From: Sesamum alatum
Taxonomy: Eukaryota; Streptophyta; Magnoliopsida; Lamiales; Pedaliaceae
Length of the DNA stretch: 64,000 nucleotides
Direction: 5' to 3'
Assembly (NCBI GenBank): GCA_034509735.1
Contig: JACGWO010000011.1
Coordinates: 23,482,979-23,546,978, forward strand
Shown here: positions 34,793 through 46,795 of the stretch, one piece after another
Layout: every line of letters begins with the position of its first letter
How positions within the stretch are numbered: the first letter of the stretch is position 1
Program-made: the position numbers and the translations under genes
The notes under the pieces: model-generated
What the model saw: the letters and a program-made list of their open reading frames with translations, nothing else
Told to the model about the DNA's origin: nothing
Databases searched by the model: none

Positions 34793-37700
34793 TCATTTAT
34801 TGACGACATCTGCCGAACAAAAGCAAGAAACGAAAGAAAAATGTCAGCAAAACATCCGCATGCCCTATTACTACACGCAATCGACAGCGGCAGAGTTGCT
34901 CACCTTGCTTTGCATTTGGTTCAGTTGTCCACACAATATCTTTCAACCCCGATGAGAAGGTGTTATAGAACTGTCATATATATAATTTCGAATCACAATA
35001 AACGCAAGTTAATTAATAAATCAGCTAATTAACAAGAAGGATTTTCTAATAGCTTTGAAACGGTAAATGCACTTTACCTCCTATGATATAAGAAATGAGC
35101 AAAAATCCTCACATAAAAAAATAATTAGCAAATAACTTCCCTGTGTTTTGAGGAATGGATCAAATTACCTCTTATCAAGCGAAAAAACAAGGGATAATTT
35201 ACTTCATTTTAAGATTACAAGGGATAATTTGCTAAGTATTTTTTCATATCGGGGTTTTTACTCATTTTTTATGTGACAGGGGTAAATTACATTTATCCCA
35301 ACTTTGCAACATATGATATATATATATATATATATAGGCATGCCTTGTGGAATTCAAGCGTGTCGCCACCAGTTTTACGTAGCTCGACCATGTGCAATGA
35401 AGGAGCCACTTCGAAAACCTAAGGTCAGGAAAAAAATTATATATATTATACATATTGTAATGACAGTTGCACCTCATTACTTGCACCATTATGCAGCAAC
35501 AAAGCATGAATTGCTAAATCAGTATATAATCTAACAGGGATATATTATCCACGGTTAAATGCAATTTTAGTCCTTTAATTTAGGTCGTTTCGCACTTTTG
35601 TCCTTTAATTTTTAAGATAGTATTTTGGTTATATATATTTTTAGTTTTTATAATTTTAGTCTTTTTTCAGTCGGAGTTCATTTTTATCGGAAAAATGCAT
35701 GTGCCTTTCACGTGACATTTTAAAATTGAGGTTTTTGTTTCTATTAACTCATTTTTGTCTTTAACTTTTTAAGGTAGCATTTTGGTCCAAACTCTTTTTA
35801 ATTTTTGCAATTTTAGTCCTTTTTTCAGAGTACACCTTTCTCGTTGGTGGAGGTGAACTCCGACGAACAAAAGTACTAAAATTGTAAAAATTAAAAAAAT
35901 ACAAAATACAACTTCTATAAAATCATGGACGAAAATACTAAATAATTTAAATTATAGGACCAAAAATACAACTAATCATGTTCTCCCTCGTTTCCAACTG
36001 GGTGTGAAATTCAGCAGCAGAGAGAAACAGGCTAATTGCAATCAATTATTGCCTAAACCTAGTAAAACATACCTCTGTAGCTACAGCAAGATGGCCTTTT
36101 CTTCCTGTCTTGTCCCCCTGTAATTTCATCTGTAATATATATGTAGAAATATATACATATGTAATTAGTAAACAAGTTCAAAATTGTTTTCTTATAAACA
36201 GCAGTAACTGAGATTATTTTACATTCTTTATCCTTGAATTTCTTCTAGAAATCAGGTCAGAGAACTTTCGAAGTATGAAATCACTACAAAAAAATTGATC
36301 GATAGGTACGAAAAAATCAACGTCGAGCTATTATTAATCGATATTATTTAACACAAGAAATTTATTTGTTACTGGATTTAGCAACCAAATTTACTTGCTA
36401 AAAAATTTAACAATAAATTGTTCAAAACATATTTTTATTAAATAATACAAATTAACAACGAGAATTTTATTTATTAATTAACTCGACGTTGATTTCAACA
36501 TCAAATTTATTCATAGCTGTTAATCAGTTTTCTCGTAATAAATGTCCAACAAGTTCCTTTTAATATATACCTTATAGTTCTTTTTGTGAACATTAAAACC
36601 TAAAGGTTTTGCAGCTTCCTCAATTTTCGACATTATCTCATTCGCGGGACACTTGGATGTAAAGCGAGTTTCTCTCTTCACTAGGCCCTGCATGAATTGT
36701 TTCGATCCAAGACCACAACAGAATACCAATCAGTTTGAGAGCGTGTTTGAACGAGCTTATAACCTATTTAAAATATAATATAAGATTTTTGAAAACTTAT
36801 AAAATATTACAAAGTGTTATGTAATTTTTTTAAGAAAAAATCTTTTAAACAATAAAAGTAAAATGTTATGAGCATATAACCTCTTTAAAAAAAAGTAAAG
36901 AGTTGACTTATTTCTAACATATTAACAAGTTCTTTTAAATTAATTATAAATTTGTCATTACTAACATCTTATAAACTCTACAATCTTATTTTATCGAAAC
37001 ATTTCATTACATTATATTGAAAATAAAATCTAATATCTTATAAGTTCTAAAAACATCTTATACGATGTATAAGCTGATAGGATCTTTTAAATAAGGGAAA
37101 ATACAAATTACCCCCTTGTGATATGTGATATGTACAAATTAACCCCCTATAAAAAAATAACAGTAATTTACCTCCCCGTGTTTTTTAAAATAAAGCAATT
37201 TAAACCCTTAGATAGGGCGATAAATTGCTATTATTCTTTTCATAGGGGGTAAACTGCGTTAAATTCTTTTAAATAAGTTTAGCCAAAAACCCTCTAAATT
37301 ACATGGTTCTAACTTAAGAAGAAAGGCCACTAATTTAATTGAGCTGCTGGGAACTTTCAAACTAAACCAGTTTTGGCCAAACTTGAACTAATTGTATGGC
37401 ACGTATAATTTAGTTGTCGTGTGTTTGGTGTACAATTTAAGAAAAATGATCAATCACATTGTAAGTGTATCCCTTACTATGTAATTGATTTGGTTCGATC
37501 AAACTTAATTTGGATACAAAAAATTCTTGAACCTACATACCATCTCCTTGGCGAACAGGTTCTCAAGATTGAAACCCTGGGATCTAGAAATAAGTTCAAA
37601 GGCGTTCATTGATACTGGTTTCTCTTTCCTTTCCGTCACAAGATGTTCCTGCCAAACAAAATGTACTTACCACAATACCAATTTAATTAGAAAACCAGAA

Positions 37701-40700
37701 CTATATGACCACAGTTTAAAATTGCGGTATCGATGATAATATCGATGGGTATTATTGAACATCGATCACGACGTATCAAAATATTATCGAACGATACAAA
37801 ATAAATACATTATATTCTTAAAAAGTTCTAAAAAGAATTTAGTAAAATTATAAAAACTATAAGTATCACAAATTACTGTTTAAGATTACAAACAAAACTT
37901 TTATGGTATCAAGCATCGTTAATTAATCATAGAAATGCTTAAGAAATTAATACATATATAAAACTAAAATATACTGCATTAGTGTTGTCTTGACTTCATT
38001 TAATTCTCAAATTAGTGAGAATTCAGTAAAAGTTGTCTAGCACTGTAGGTTCTATAATAATGGCACGAAGCTCTTTAGGATGTTTAGTAAGTTCGTACAA
38101 TTTCTCACAGGCATATATCGTCAAACATGATGCCGTAAACCAATTCCATATTAAATCAATACAACAAATTAGCTAACATTATCCGAACAATCTCAAGTGC
38201 AACAAACATTCCCAGATTAGTATTCTTTCTATCAACTGTGTGAGCTCCACAAGAAAACTAGAATCCATGTTTCCAACACTCCAAATGCCAAAATAAACCA
38301 CAAAACAACTTATGCATTGTTGAATTTCAGAGTGTTTTGGAAAGAATTTCAAGAAATAGGCCATGAATTTTGGGAAGAAAATTTTACTTTTGCCAATAAA
38401 AACTGATATTATGGACGATAATACTAGATATGAACAATAATATCATTATTACGGTGATAAATATGGGATAATATCACCGATACATAATAATTTCAAATAA
38501 TATTTATTGATCGATTTTCTTGAATAGGCAAGGATTGAATTGAATGTTTATACGCTGATATTATCGGATATCGAACGATACTTTGAACCAAGATATGTAC
38601 AATGAAATAACTGTACCTCAGAATCATTGAAGACAGCATCAACATCGTCAAGACTTACATCCTCTTCCGTCTCAAAATGGGGTGGCTTGTAATTTTTCTT
38701 GAACCATTCGTTTTCTAGAATTTCAGAAATAGTGATTCGCTGCAACATATAACACAATCATACATGCACAACTCTGTATATCTCTCCACACTTGTCTACT
38801 GGAGAGCACAAAAGATAGACAAGATACGAAACTAGAAATTATGAACTAAACGAAGCGACAGAATTTTACGAGAAAGAAGCAAGAAGAGCATGTTATGAGA
38901 GGGGAAAATGCAAGCAATCCCTACGTGATATTGTAAATGAGCAAATTACCCCTTATGAAAAATAAAATATCAATTTACATTTTCGACAGGGAGGTAAATT
39001 GCTCCAGTTTAAAGAATATAGAAAGATAAATTGCTAATCTTTTTTTACATGGGGTAATTTGCTCATTTATAATATAGGAAAAATGTGCAAAAAACTTTAT
39101 GTGAAAAAATAAATAGCAATTTACTCCCTATATTTTGAAAAATGGAGCAAAAAATCCACTAAAAACAGAGCAAAAAACCCCCTATGAGGGGGTTGTTTGC
39201 TGGATTTTGAATAACACAGGGGAGTAAATTGCTAGTTATTTTGTCACATGGGAGTAATTGCTCTTTTTGGTTAACACAGGGAGACAAATTGCATTTAACC
39301 CTTTATAATATTACAGGGAGGTAAATTGCATTAAATCCTGTAACGACAAGAAAAATAAGTAACGCGCATGCTTAGTATCTCACAGTGAGTGGATTTGGAT
39401 CTAGAATACGCTTAATCAGTCTTTTTGCACCGGACGAAAACCATGACGGAAATGAGAACTCGGCCCTCTGAATCTGGAAAAAACAGTTTTGTGACAAATT
39501 TAAACATCTCAAACTAAACTCTGAACAGCAAAGGCGAAAGGCGAATTGTCTTGATCATACTTACTCTCCTATATAAAGCGACGAGGTTGGGCTCATCAAA
39601 AGGCAAGTATCCAGCCATCAGAACAAACAGGATAACCCCACAAGACCATACATCCGATGATGTACCGTCGTAGCCTTTATCAGTTAGCACCTGATGAGAA
39701 AACCAAGTCTCAAATGCTAGATAGAAACTGAAACATAGTAACTTGAGAGCTGTGACTTATTCCACAGACCGATAAGTGGTACCTCAGGAGCTACATAATT
39801 TGGTGTGCCGCAGGCCGTGTGAAGCAGCCCGTCTCCCTACAGTAAAAAGAATTATGTTGAGTATTCTCGAAAGAATTAAACTTGTCTTCTAGATTTTCAG
39901 TAGATTTTCAAACGCTTTTTTAATCTAATAGAAGTTTCTCAGAAAGTTATGACTATTTTTATGGAGGACTGCCAAAAAAAAGATAATGATGTTTAAAATT
40001 ACGTTTTTGCATTTATTCTAGGGTGAATTAGAATGACCTCCCCTGAGGTTTGACATAATTATAGATACCCCATTGTTGTTTAAAATACCGTTATGCAAAT
40101 TGAATTATTTTTTAGAATTTTGGACAAAATTGCGCAGGGAGAGATTTCTTACATTTTTTACACAGGGGGAGCAATAATGTAATTTGCCTCGATTGATATA
40201 ATTTTAAAAAAAATCAAGGGCAAAATAAACCATTTCAGACCCTTGGTAAAAACTACAAACCTCAGGGGGATATTTGTAATTTTTGAAACAACGAACGAAT
40301 ATTCGTAATTATGCCAAATCTTAGGAGAGATCATTGTAATTCACCATCTATTCTATATACGAAATTCTATGTTTATTAGCCGGTGTTTAAGCCTATAAAA
40401 GGATTTGTAATCTGACGTTATTCAAGTGAGTAGAGGGACACAATTTGAATTACAAAATTTCTAAGATATACTCTTTTTCTCTACCTTCAAAACTACAATT
40501 ATACAATTAAACTCATCATAACCCCAACAAATTATTCATCATGATACTTTCCCCAAGAGAGCAAAATATATTCATATAGGTGCTTTCAATGATACCGTGT
40601 ACATGTCAAATAAAATGAATTCCTACAAGCTTTTCTCAACAAAGCTAAATATTGGTTTGCATAAGCTGAGAATGATTTTTGTAACTGATTTGAAGAAACC

Positions 40701-42379
40701 AGTCAAAACGAAAAGGTATACTCAAAACCAGTCAAAGCCAGCAATAAAAATTCTTACTCAAACCAGCTTATTAAATCTCCAGAAAGGGTTAAAAACTTTG
40801 GTGCCTAAATGTTGGTGATATTAGAAAAATAAAGATTAAATGTATTTTTGGTCCCATAAATTAAGTTATTTGGTATTTTAATCCTTTAATTATCTAGATT
40901 GTATTTTGGTCCTATATCTTTTTAATCCTTATGCAATTTTAGTCCTTATGTTCGCCAGAATTCACCTCACCGGGGAGAAGGGTGATCTCCGACAAAAAAA
41001 GACTAAAATTGCAAAAGTTAAAAAGATATAGGACCAAAATGACATCTTAAAAGGTTGATGGACTAAAATACTAAAATAAATAGGCCAATAAGAACAAAAG
41101 CATCAATTTTAAAATGTGACGTAAGAGCTACATGCATTTTTCAGGCTAGAAGGGTGAACTTTCCCAAAAACAGAACTAAAATCACGAAAATTAAAAAAAT
41201 ACAGGATAAAAATACTATTCTAAAAAATTAAAATGCAAAAATACTAAATGATCTAAGTTACGGGACAAAGACTAAATTTAACCTGAAAGATAATATACGA
41301 CCTACCCGAACTTGCTGAGAAAATGCACTCAATCCAAAGTCTGAAACTTTGAGAACACCGTGTGAGTCCAGCAACAAATTCTCTGGCTGCAAATCAGTTT
41401 ATAGAATGACATAGTTCAACATACTACATAGGCAAGAAAACAAATATTTTAGATTGAAAATAAGCATAAACTTATCATATTGGGAACAGTTTCTGTCCAA
41501 CCTTGAGATCTCTGTGGTATACGCCTCTACTGTGGCAGTAATCCACAGCATTGATGAGCTGTTGCAAGTATCTCCTAGCGACATCTTCTTTGAATTTTCC
41601 ATCGTTAGCCTATATGTGTATGAAGACATTTTCATCATTTACAAGAATATACATTTATCCACAACAAAAACGCGCGGAGTCAGATGCATAAGTTAGAGCA
41701 TATAGGCTAAAAACTTCAAATAAAATCGAAACTTACTATTTTGTCAAAGAGTTCGCCTCCCCCGACATACTCAAGAACAATGTAGATCTTCGTTTTACTC
41801 GCCATAACCTATTAACAGCATGCAAGAATCCACGCGTTTCACCTAAACATGGCAACTACATAATTAAGACAGAGGAAAGGATCGCGGAGTACCTCATATA
41901 AATTTAAGACATTGGGATGTTTGATCATCTTCATTGTCGAAATTTCTCTTTTGATCTGCCGAAGACACAAATATATATCATGCCTTAATAAGAGTACCAA
42001 CATGTAATAATCATGTGATTGTTTTCTCAAGGATCAAATTGTTCATTCAATGGTTCCATAAACTATTAATTTAAATGGAATCTTGATGGCAACAAAACCT
42101 ACGTACAAAAACAATGATTATTGAAAATAATTAAAGAAACTACATCAATTGAGATAGAAGAGAACGTGTACGCGAACACATTATTGTGAGAGAGACAACC
42201 TGTTCGACCATCCTGTGATGCAGGACTCTGTCGCGGTCAATGATTTTAATGGCGACACAATCACCGGTAGTGGCATTTCTAGCGAATTTGACCTTGGCAA
42301 AGCTGCCTTCTCCCAGGGTTCTGCCCAACTCATACTTCCCCACACGAGTCCGAGTTCCTGGCAAAGACGGGCTGCTCAT
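34793..42379 (-). CDS. CIPK9: CBL-interacting protein kinase, CIPK9/CIPK3-like, 15 exons
   Basis: The exons (coordinates on +, read right to left) are 42200-42379, 41893-41955, 41737-41808, 41502-41609, 41306-41386, 39783-39836, 39565-39690, 39384-39473, 38617-38739, 37541-37648, 36571-36687, 36073-36129, 35344-35418, 34904-34970 and 34793-34809. They total 1338 nt, or 445 aa; Arabidopsis CIPK9 is 447. Kinase features present are [11 protein letters not shown] (Gly loop), VAIKI (Lys), [31 protein letters not shown] (activation loop), and [12 protein letters not shown]. The regulatory half has the CBL-binding NAF motif ([14 protein letters not shown]) and a PP2C-binding part (KRETRFTSK...KKNYKMKL). 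CIPK9/3/23 with CBL2/3 or CBL1/9 act in K+ and Mg2+ homeostasis. An in-frame upstream ATG (42404-42406) would add 9 residues. The later ATG matches the family start MS...RTRVGKYE. Intron 13 has a GC donor. Confidence 0.9.
34971..35343 (-). other. CIPK intron 13 with GC-AG boundaries and an inserted TIR unit
   Basis: On the minus strand exon 13 ends CACAAG followed by GCATGCC, and the intron ends TGACAG before TTCTATAAC. Using this GC donor restores the conserved ...[16 protein letters not shown] junction. No GT is available at that point. The intron contains an inverted-repeat unit (about 35061-35301, 'ggtaaatgcactttacc' to 'ggggtaaattacattta') and an (AT)n tract at 35317-35336. Confidence 0.7.
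35550..35975. mobile_element. Inverted-repeat unit in CIPK intron 12
   Basis: It begins GGTTAAATGCAATTTTAGTCC and ends with mirrored 'ataggaccaaaaatacaac'. An inner 'gtggaggtgaactccg' hairpin is also seen at about 40965-40990 in the related unit at 40844-41284. It is non-coding and the limits are approximate. Confidence 0.5.
36282..36540. mobile_element. CACTA-type MITE in CIPK intron 11, TSD AAT
   Basis: CACTACAAAAAAATTGATCG at 36282 and a degenerate mirror end (TTTTCTCGTAATA, 36528-36540) enclose 259 bp. The three bases AAT precede (36279-36281) and follow it (36541-36543), the duplication size of CACTA elements. Subterminal motifs CAACGTCGAG and CTCGACGTTG are inverted partners. It ends about 30 bases from the donor of exon 11. 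Confidence 0.65.
37720..38600. mobile_element. Inverted-repeat, GATA/ATCG-rich unit in CIPK intron 9
   Basis: The left end ('agtttaaaattgcggtatcg') and right end ('gaacgatactttgaacc') are rough mirror images. 'atattatcg' and 'cgataatat' motifs occur repeatedly near both ends (37725-37800 and 38400-38580). About 880 bp lie between. There is no coding content. The duplication is not resolved and the class is unknown. Confidence 0.4.
38904..39345. mobile_element. Inverted-repeat unit in CIPK intron 8
   Basis: Phrases such as 'ggggaaaatgcaagcaatccc', 'gagcaaattaccccttatg' and 'gaggtaaattgcattaaatcc' alternate in both directions. It appears to be one or two nested short elements of the same kind as 35061-35301 and 37095-37270. 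It is non-coding. Confidence 0.45.
40021..40346. mobile_element. TIR element in CIPK intron 5, 9-bp near-perfect TSD
   Basis: GGGTGAATTAGAATGACCTCCC and its mirror 'gatcattgtaattcacc' enclose 326 bp. The flanks are TTTATTCTA (40012-40020) and TCTATTCTA (40347-40355). The interior matches 13733-14149 and 33292-33718. It is non-coding. Confidence 0.65.
40844..41284. mobile_element. Second inverted-repeat unit in CIPK intron 5
   Basis: GATTAAATGTATTTTTGGTCCC and mirrored 'gggacaaagactaaatttaacc' enclose about 440 bp with the inner phrase 'ggaccaaaatgacat' and a 'ctccgacaaaaaaagac' motif. It is the same type as 35550-35975. It stops 20 bases before the exon 5 donor side at 41306. Confidence 0.5.
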
Positions 42380-43089
42380 TTCTCCTCTCCTCCAAAGACC
42401 TATCAATAGCTGAGCTCTGATGCTTTCTTCTGCATGCAGATTAAACGAAACCGATGAATCCCAAATTAAGGAATAATGTTGAGATCAAAACAGAAGAAGG
42501 GATCATCCGTAATTCCGGCCGCGCAGCCATCATTCATGCATTGAGTTAAACGTACTTGAGCGGAGGAAGGTGATGTAAGATACAGGCAGGTGGTCATGTA
42601 ATCCTCTTACATACGTACCATTAGAAATAATGATTAATGTGTTTGTTTGTAAGAATTGAGTTAGGAGTTGTGTGAGGACCTAAGTTTTTTATTGAATGAA
42701 TGGGAAAAAAAGGAGGAGTGAGTTGAGGGGCTAACGTCTTCAAATCTGTCCTCCAAATTTTGGTCTAAATATATATAGTACTGACACCTCAGGCCATGCC
42801 CCAAAGCATTAATCAACTTTGTGAATATTATTTATGTAGCAGGGAAAGCCATGAAAATTATAAGTTGTGAATATACATATGTAAACCAGAAGAGGAGCTA
42901 ATTCTGAAGATTTGAGAATATATGAAGGATTTAGTATATATTTGAAAATTGGAGAATTTAATTTGGAGAGAACTCGGGAAAATTAACAAAAAATATGTAT
43001 ATATATAGTTACTATCATATACTGCTGTAGTCCTAATTAATTAAATATATAATTAATCAATGTATAAGGCATGAATAGCTGATATTGAT
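42380..43089 (-). other. Upstream region of the CIPK gene
   Basis: On the minus strand this would hold the 5' UTR and promoter. A TATA-like 'ctatatata' (minus strand of about 42767-42777) is a possible core promoter. No other protein-coding content is seen before the CACTA terminus at 43090. Confidence 0.35.
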
Positions 43090-44080
43090 CACTATAAAAA
43101 AATACGAAAATTGAAACCAGCGTAGGAACGGTTTTTTTTAATTTATTATTATTTGGAATGGCCAAAAGCTCACTGTATGAACCTGGACTGATATTTGGAA
43201 CGATCATGGAACGTATACCATCCGTTGCAACACACGGCATTCCTAATATTTAGGAACGGTCACTACTGGACCATTCCTATTTTGGAACTGTTTTTGATGT
43301 ACAAGTTGAAAACCGTTCTTGATTAGCTTTGTGCTATGAATATATAATTTGTATATTTGGAATACTCAGTTATTATTTGGAATGGTAACATGTTATGTGA
43401 TTGACATAATTTGGAACGGTTGTTGCAACTCTATTTGCGTCAAACTTAATATATGGGAGATGCATTTTTCCACGGATTCTAGAATCCACATTGGAACGGT
43501 TTATTTTTAATCTCGGTGATAGATTTCGGAACGGTATGTGGAACTCTGCTTGTACCTGACTTTGTACTGAACATAGGAACGGTTCTGATCTTTATTTGGA
43601 ATACACAGTTGGCACGATATAGGGATCTCTATTTGGAAAACCAACAATGATATATAGTCATCGACTTTGGGCTAAATTTAGGAGCAGTTAGTCCCTTATT
43701 TGGAATGGTCAGTTTGTACGGTTGTAGGAATAGTGGGCATATTTGTCCGATCTATGTTTGGAACCGTGAGCTCGATATTTTTAGCATTTTGTGACCGAGC
43801 AAAAGACCATTCCTAGATTATTTTATTAATTAATGTTTTTAGTTTGTATAATAATTATTATTCATATAAATAAAATAAAATTATTAATTATTTTTTTTAA
43901 TTTAGTTAAATAATGAAACACGTAAATAATGTTATGAAATACCAAAATATGCATACGTACGAAAAAAAATATATTAACAAAAAATCCAATTTAATTACAA
44001 ATATTAAAAAAAATCCTAAATCACACCTCATCGCCCTCATCATGGTCTATGTCGCCATCGTCTGGAGCACGGGGGCTTGT
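43090..44080 (+). mobile_element. CACTA terminus and subterminal repeats, second copy of the GGAACGGT family
   Basis: CACTATAAAAAAATACGA at 43090 matches 23578 except for one early base. GGAACGGT-type repeats ('aggaacggtttt', 'ggaacggtcactac', 'cggaacggtatg', 'aggaacggttctg') run from about 43120 to 43750. A remnant transposase gene on the opposite strand follows, so this is the element's 3' end. Confidence 0.7.
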
Positions 44081-44945
44081 CTATGACGGGCCGACAGTGG
44101 AGTTGTTGGTCTGCATGGACTTCATCATAGCCATCATGTTGACCATCATCGTCTCGAGCCGGACCATGTGATCCTCCATGTCCGTCGATGGCGGTGGTGA
44201 TGGTGATGGCGATGTATAGGTCTGGCTAAGGCGGTGGGCCTCATAATCGAGACCGAATACCTGACCCTTGTTCTTGCCCCGGACTGCTGCCAGCCATAGA
44301 TCTTGCTCGGTCATCGCCATCGAGCCCTCCGATTCGGCCGAAGTATTCCAAGGATTGGCCATAGCTTGAGGCTGGTGATCCTCTAGCAGCTTTTGGAACG
44401 TCTCCTGCAAAACAAAGTAAATTATATTATTATTGCCAAAAATTAAAGGAAAAAAATTTAAAATATAATTAAGTACTTTCCGCCACATTCACTACCCTCG
44501 GCCCACTGCAGCAGCCGTCGACCTTCTTGTTGTAGCATCTAGAGAATAACTCCATTTGCTTGACTGGTCGACCGAGTTGTGCCTCCTGTACAAAAAAGGA
44601 ACAGTTAGTCAAGTTTTTATTTAATATTGATGAATGCTTTAAAAAAAATTAATTTACTTACCATCTTCCTCTTGTGCATGCCCGACTGAGGAAGAACCCC
44701 CACAGTAGACAATACAGGATGTCGTGGGGTTGGCCAACCGGTTGGCCTTGTTCAAGGCGGCCTCGGTCTTGAACTCCTTGTTGTCCCAGTACAGCTGGAG
44801 CTACCGCCAGACCTTGTTCGCCAGCCACAACGACTTCACCATAGACTGTCTAGCAAGAGTGAAGCGCTTGTGGATGAACTTCCCCGCAAACATGTGGAAT
44901 ACGTAGAACATGGACTCATCATCACAGTCCCACTAGTACGTCATC
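44081..44945 (-). pseudogene. CACTA second gene (Transposase_24 / TNPA-like), partial
   Basis: The exon-like blocks, read right to left, are: 44945-44660 with WDCDDESMFYVFHMFAGKF and LQLYWDNKEFK..A, one in-frame stop; 44590-44500 with EAQLGRPVKQMELFSR; and 44410-44081 with TFQKLLEDHQ, AMTEQDLWLAAVRGKNKGQVFGL and a C-terminal coiled-coil-like MVRLETMMVNMMAMM. These match the order of the plant Ptta/En/Spm family (Transposase_24). The N-terminus and the TNP2 gene are absent because MULE sequence begins at about 44946. It is inactive. Confidence 0.75.
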
Positions 44946-45680
44946 TGCAAAAGAAAGAAATTGCTAAAAGCAAGAAGAAGAAAAAGTGATGAGCCTACAC
45001 TCAAGAACTAAGAGAAGAGCAAGAGGAAACAGGTGTTGAAACTTAGAAGACCTCAAACCACACTTCATTGGAGAACATGTGGTGAACCTGGACATAATAC
45101 TGCAAAAGTGTCCAAAAAGACAAGAGATTTTAACACAAGAGGTACAGTTATTTTGTTTTGTTCTGCCTGATAATGATTTATCTTATTAATTAGGTTCTAT
45201 TTTGGCTTTTGCAGATGATTGGCAAGAGGAAAGCACCTGAACCTGCAGATGAACCTACCGCCTAACTATCAAGTATAAGTTTATAATGCTTATTTGTGTA
45301 CTTGATGTAATGCGTATATAAAGTTAACAATTTATAAACTTGATGTTTATCAGGAAAGACAACATCCAGTGATGTTCCCACCTTTGCTTCTTGAAGATGA
45401 GCAAACACTTCAACCTTGCATCACGTAACAAGTGCAATCTCAAGCTACAACAGGTCCAGTTTACAAACTGGGCCATCAATGTATCAACAACTACAAATAT
45501 CAAACCTACACTTACATCCAAGGGTCCAAATTAGAGCACCCCTACCTATGGTTGGCATCCATGGGATACCAGTATTTTCTACAATATCAAGAACACAATC
45601 TAGAATCAATTCTCATGCAATTATCACAGGAAGGCAAAAGTATTTGGACTTAAGCCAGATTAATTCAACAAATGTTTAGA
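44946..45680 (+). pseudogene. 3' end of a Mutator-like (mudrA) gene
   Basis: A basic stretch leads to a degenerate zinc knuckle (HWRTCGEPGHNTAK, first Cys replaced by Trp, last Cys frameshifted, about 45065-45110). After an intron-like gap comes a C-terminal segment (45416-45679) reading TTGPSMYQQLQISNLHLHPRV and then RINSHAIITGRQKYLDLSQINS, a type of tail seen in mudrA-like proteins. The catalytic and SWIM parts are missing. The boundary to the CACTA gene at 44945 is abrupt. Confidence 0.5.
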
Positions 45681-46795
45681 TTATGGAGATTATCATGTAG
45701 CTTTTTTTTATTGTCTTTTGAAGTAGTTTCATTAAACTGTCACAACATGTTTTTGTCTTTTGAAGTAATTGCTGTGAACTGGCCTAACTTGTTTTGTCTT
45801 TGTTAGATAATTGCTGTAATGTGACAACATCTTTTAATCAAGAAATTCTTTTGACATATTGTTGTAATATGTGACAACATCTTTTGGTTAGGGAATGAAA
45901 GAATTTACATTGTTGTTTGTGCAGTGAACCACTATAGATTCCCCTGTTATTCTACCAGCTTTTCCAGTGCAATTTATTTCCCATTTTGCCTTCACAATTC
46001 AACCTTCTGTAAAACATAACATGCAAAACCATGAAAGAACACCTGGAACTGTACATTAAAAATTTCATTGTACATCAAAAACATGAAAGAACACCTGAAA
46101 TAACAACAACATTTGTACATTAAAAATTCATTGCAAATCAATAGTACATCCGAGGATTACAGAGAAAATTCCCATTTTCCTAATACAAAAAAAAAAAAAA
46201 AACTAACAATTATCTATCTATTTCTACAACAAACACAAAATAACCCAAACCAAAGCAACAACAACAAATATTTTTCGATTTTGTATGTTTCTATTTCTCA
46301 TTACTTAAACCTCTCCTTCCAGGGCATTTATCCTTCTCAGCATTCCTGGAATAATGGTCCTAGCCCTTTTGCACATAGCCGGGGGGGGGGGGGGGGGGGG
46401 GGGGGTTTACTCCCTTTCAAAGAACCTACACCTCATCTCTGCCAAACTTACCAATATCGCATCATCCAACCAAAGAAAAAGGACGAGATTAAGAGAAAGA
46501 AGATGGTTTTCTTACCTTGTAGTTCACGCATGAGTGAAACCTCCTCCCAGGATTTCCGGCGAGCAAAAGTCCCAAAATTGAGCAATTAAAAGACCTAGAG
46601 GACCATTTTGGAACCCTAACAAGTTAAAGGACTAGAATGAGAAAAGGGTATAACTACAGAACCAATATTGCCTTTAATCGCGAAGCTTCTTACTTAAAAA
46701 GTTGGGGAATATTGCTTAAGTGAGTCTTTTGTCTTTATTTAAATTTGTTCTATATGCTTCTCTTCTGCCATAAATATCTATATTTATATATTTAA
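45681..46795 (+). other. Probable MULE 3' UTR and terminal region
   Basis: Repeated short phrases ('gtgacaacatctttt', 'acatgaaagaacacctg') look like untranslated transposon DNA. A pure run of 25 G (46381-46405) lies inside. The open frame at 46113-46589 crosses this G-run and is not accepted as a gene. Confidence 0.4.

Noticed and set aside
46113..46589. Plus-strand open frame of 158 codons
   Set aside because: It includes a poly-A run and a 25-G run read as Gly. There is no domain.
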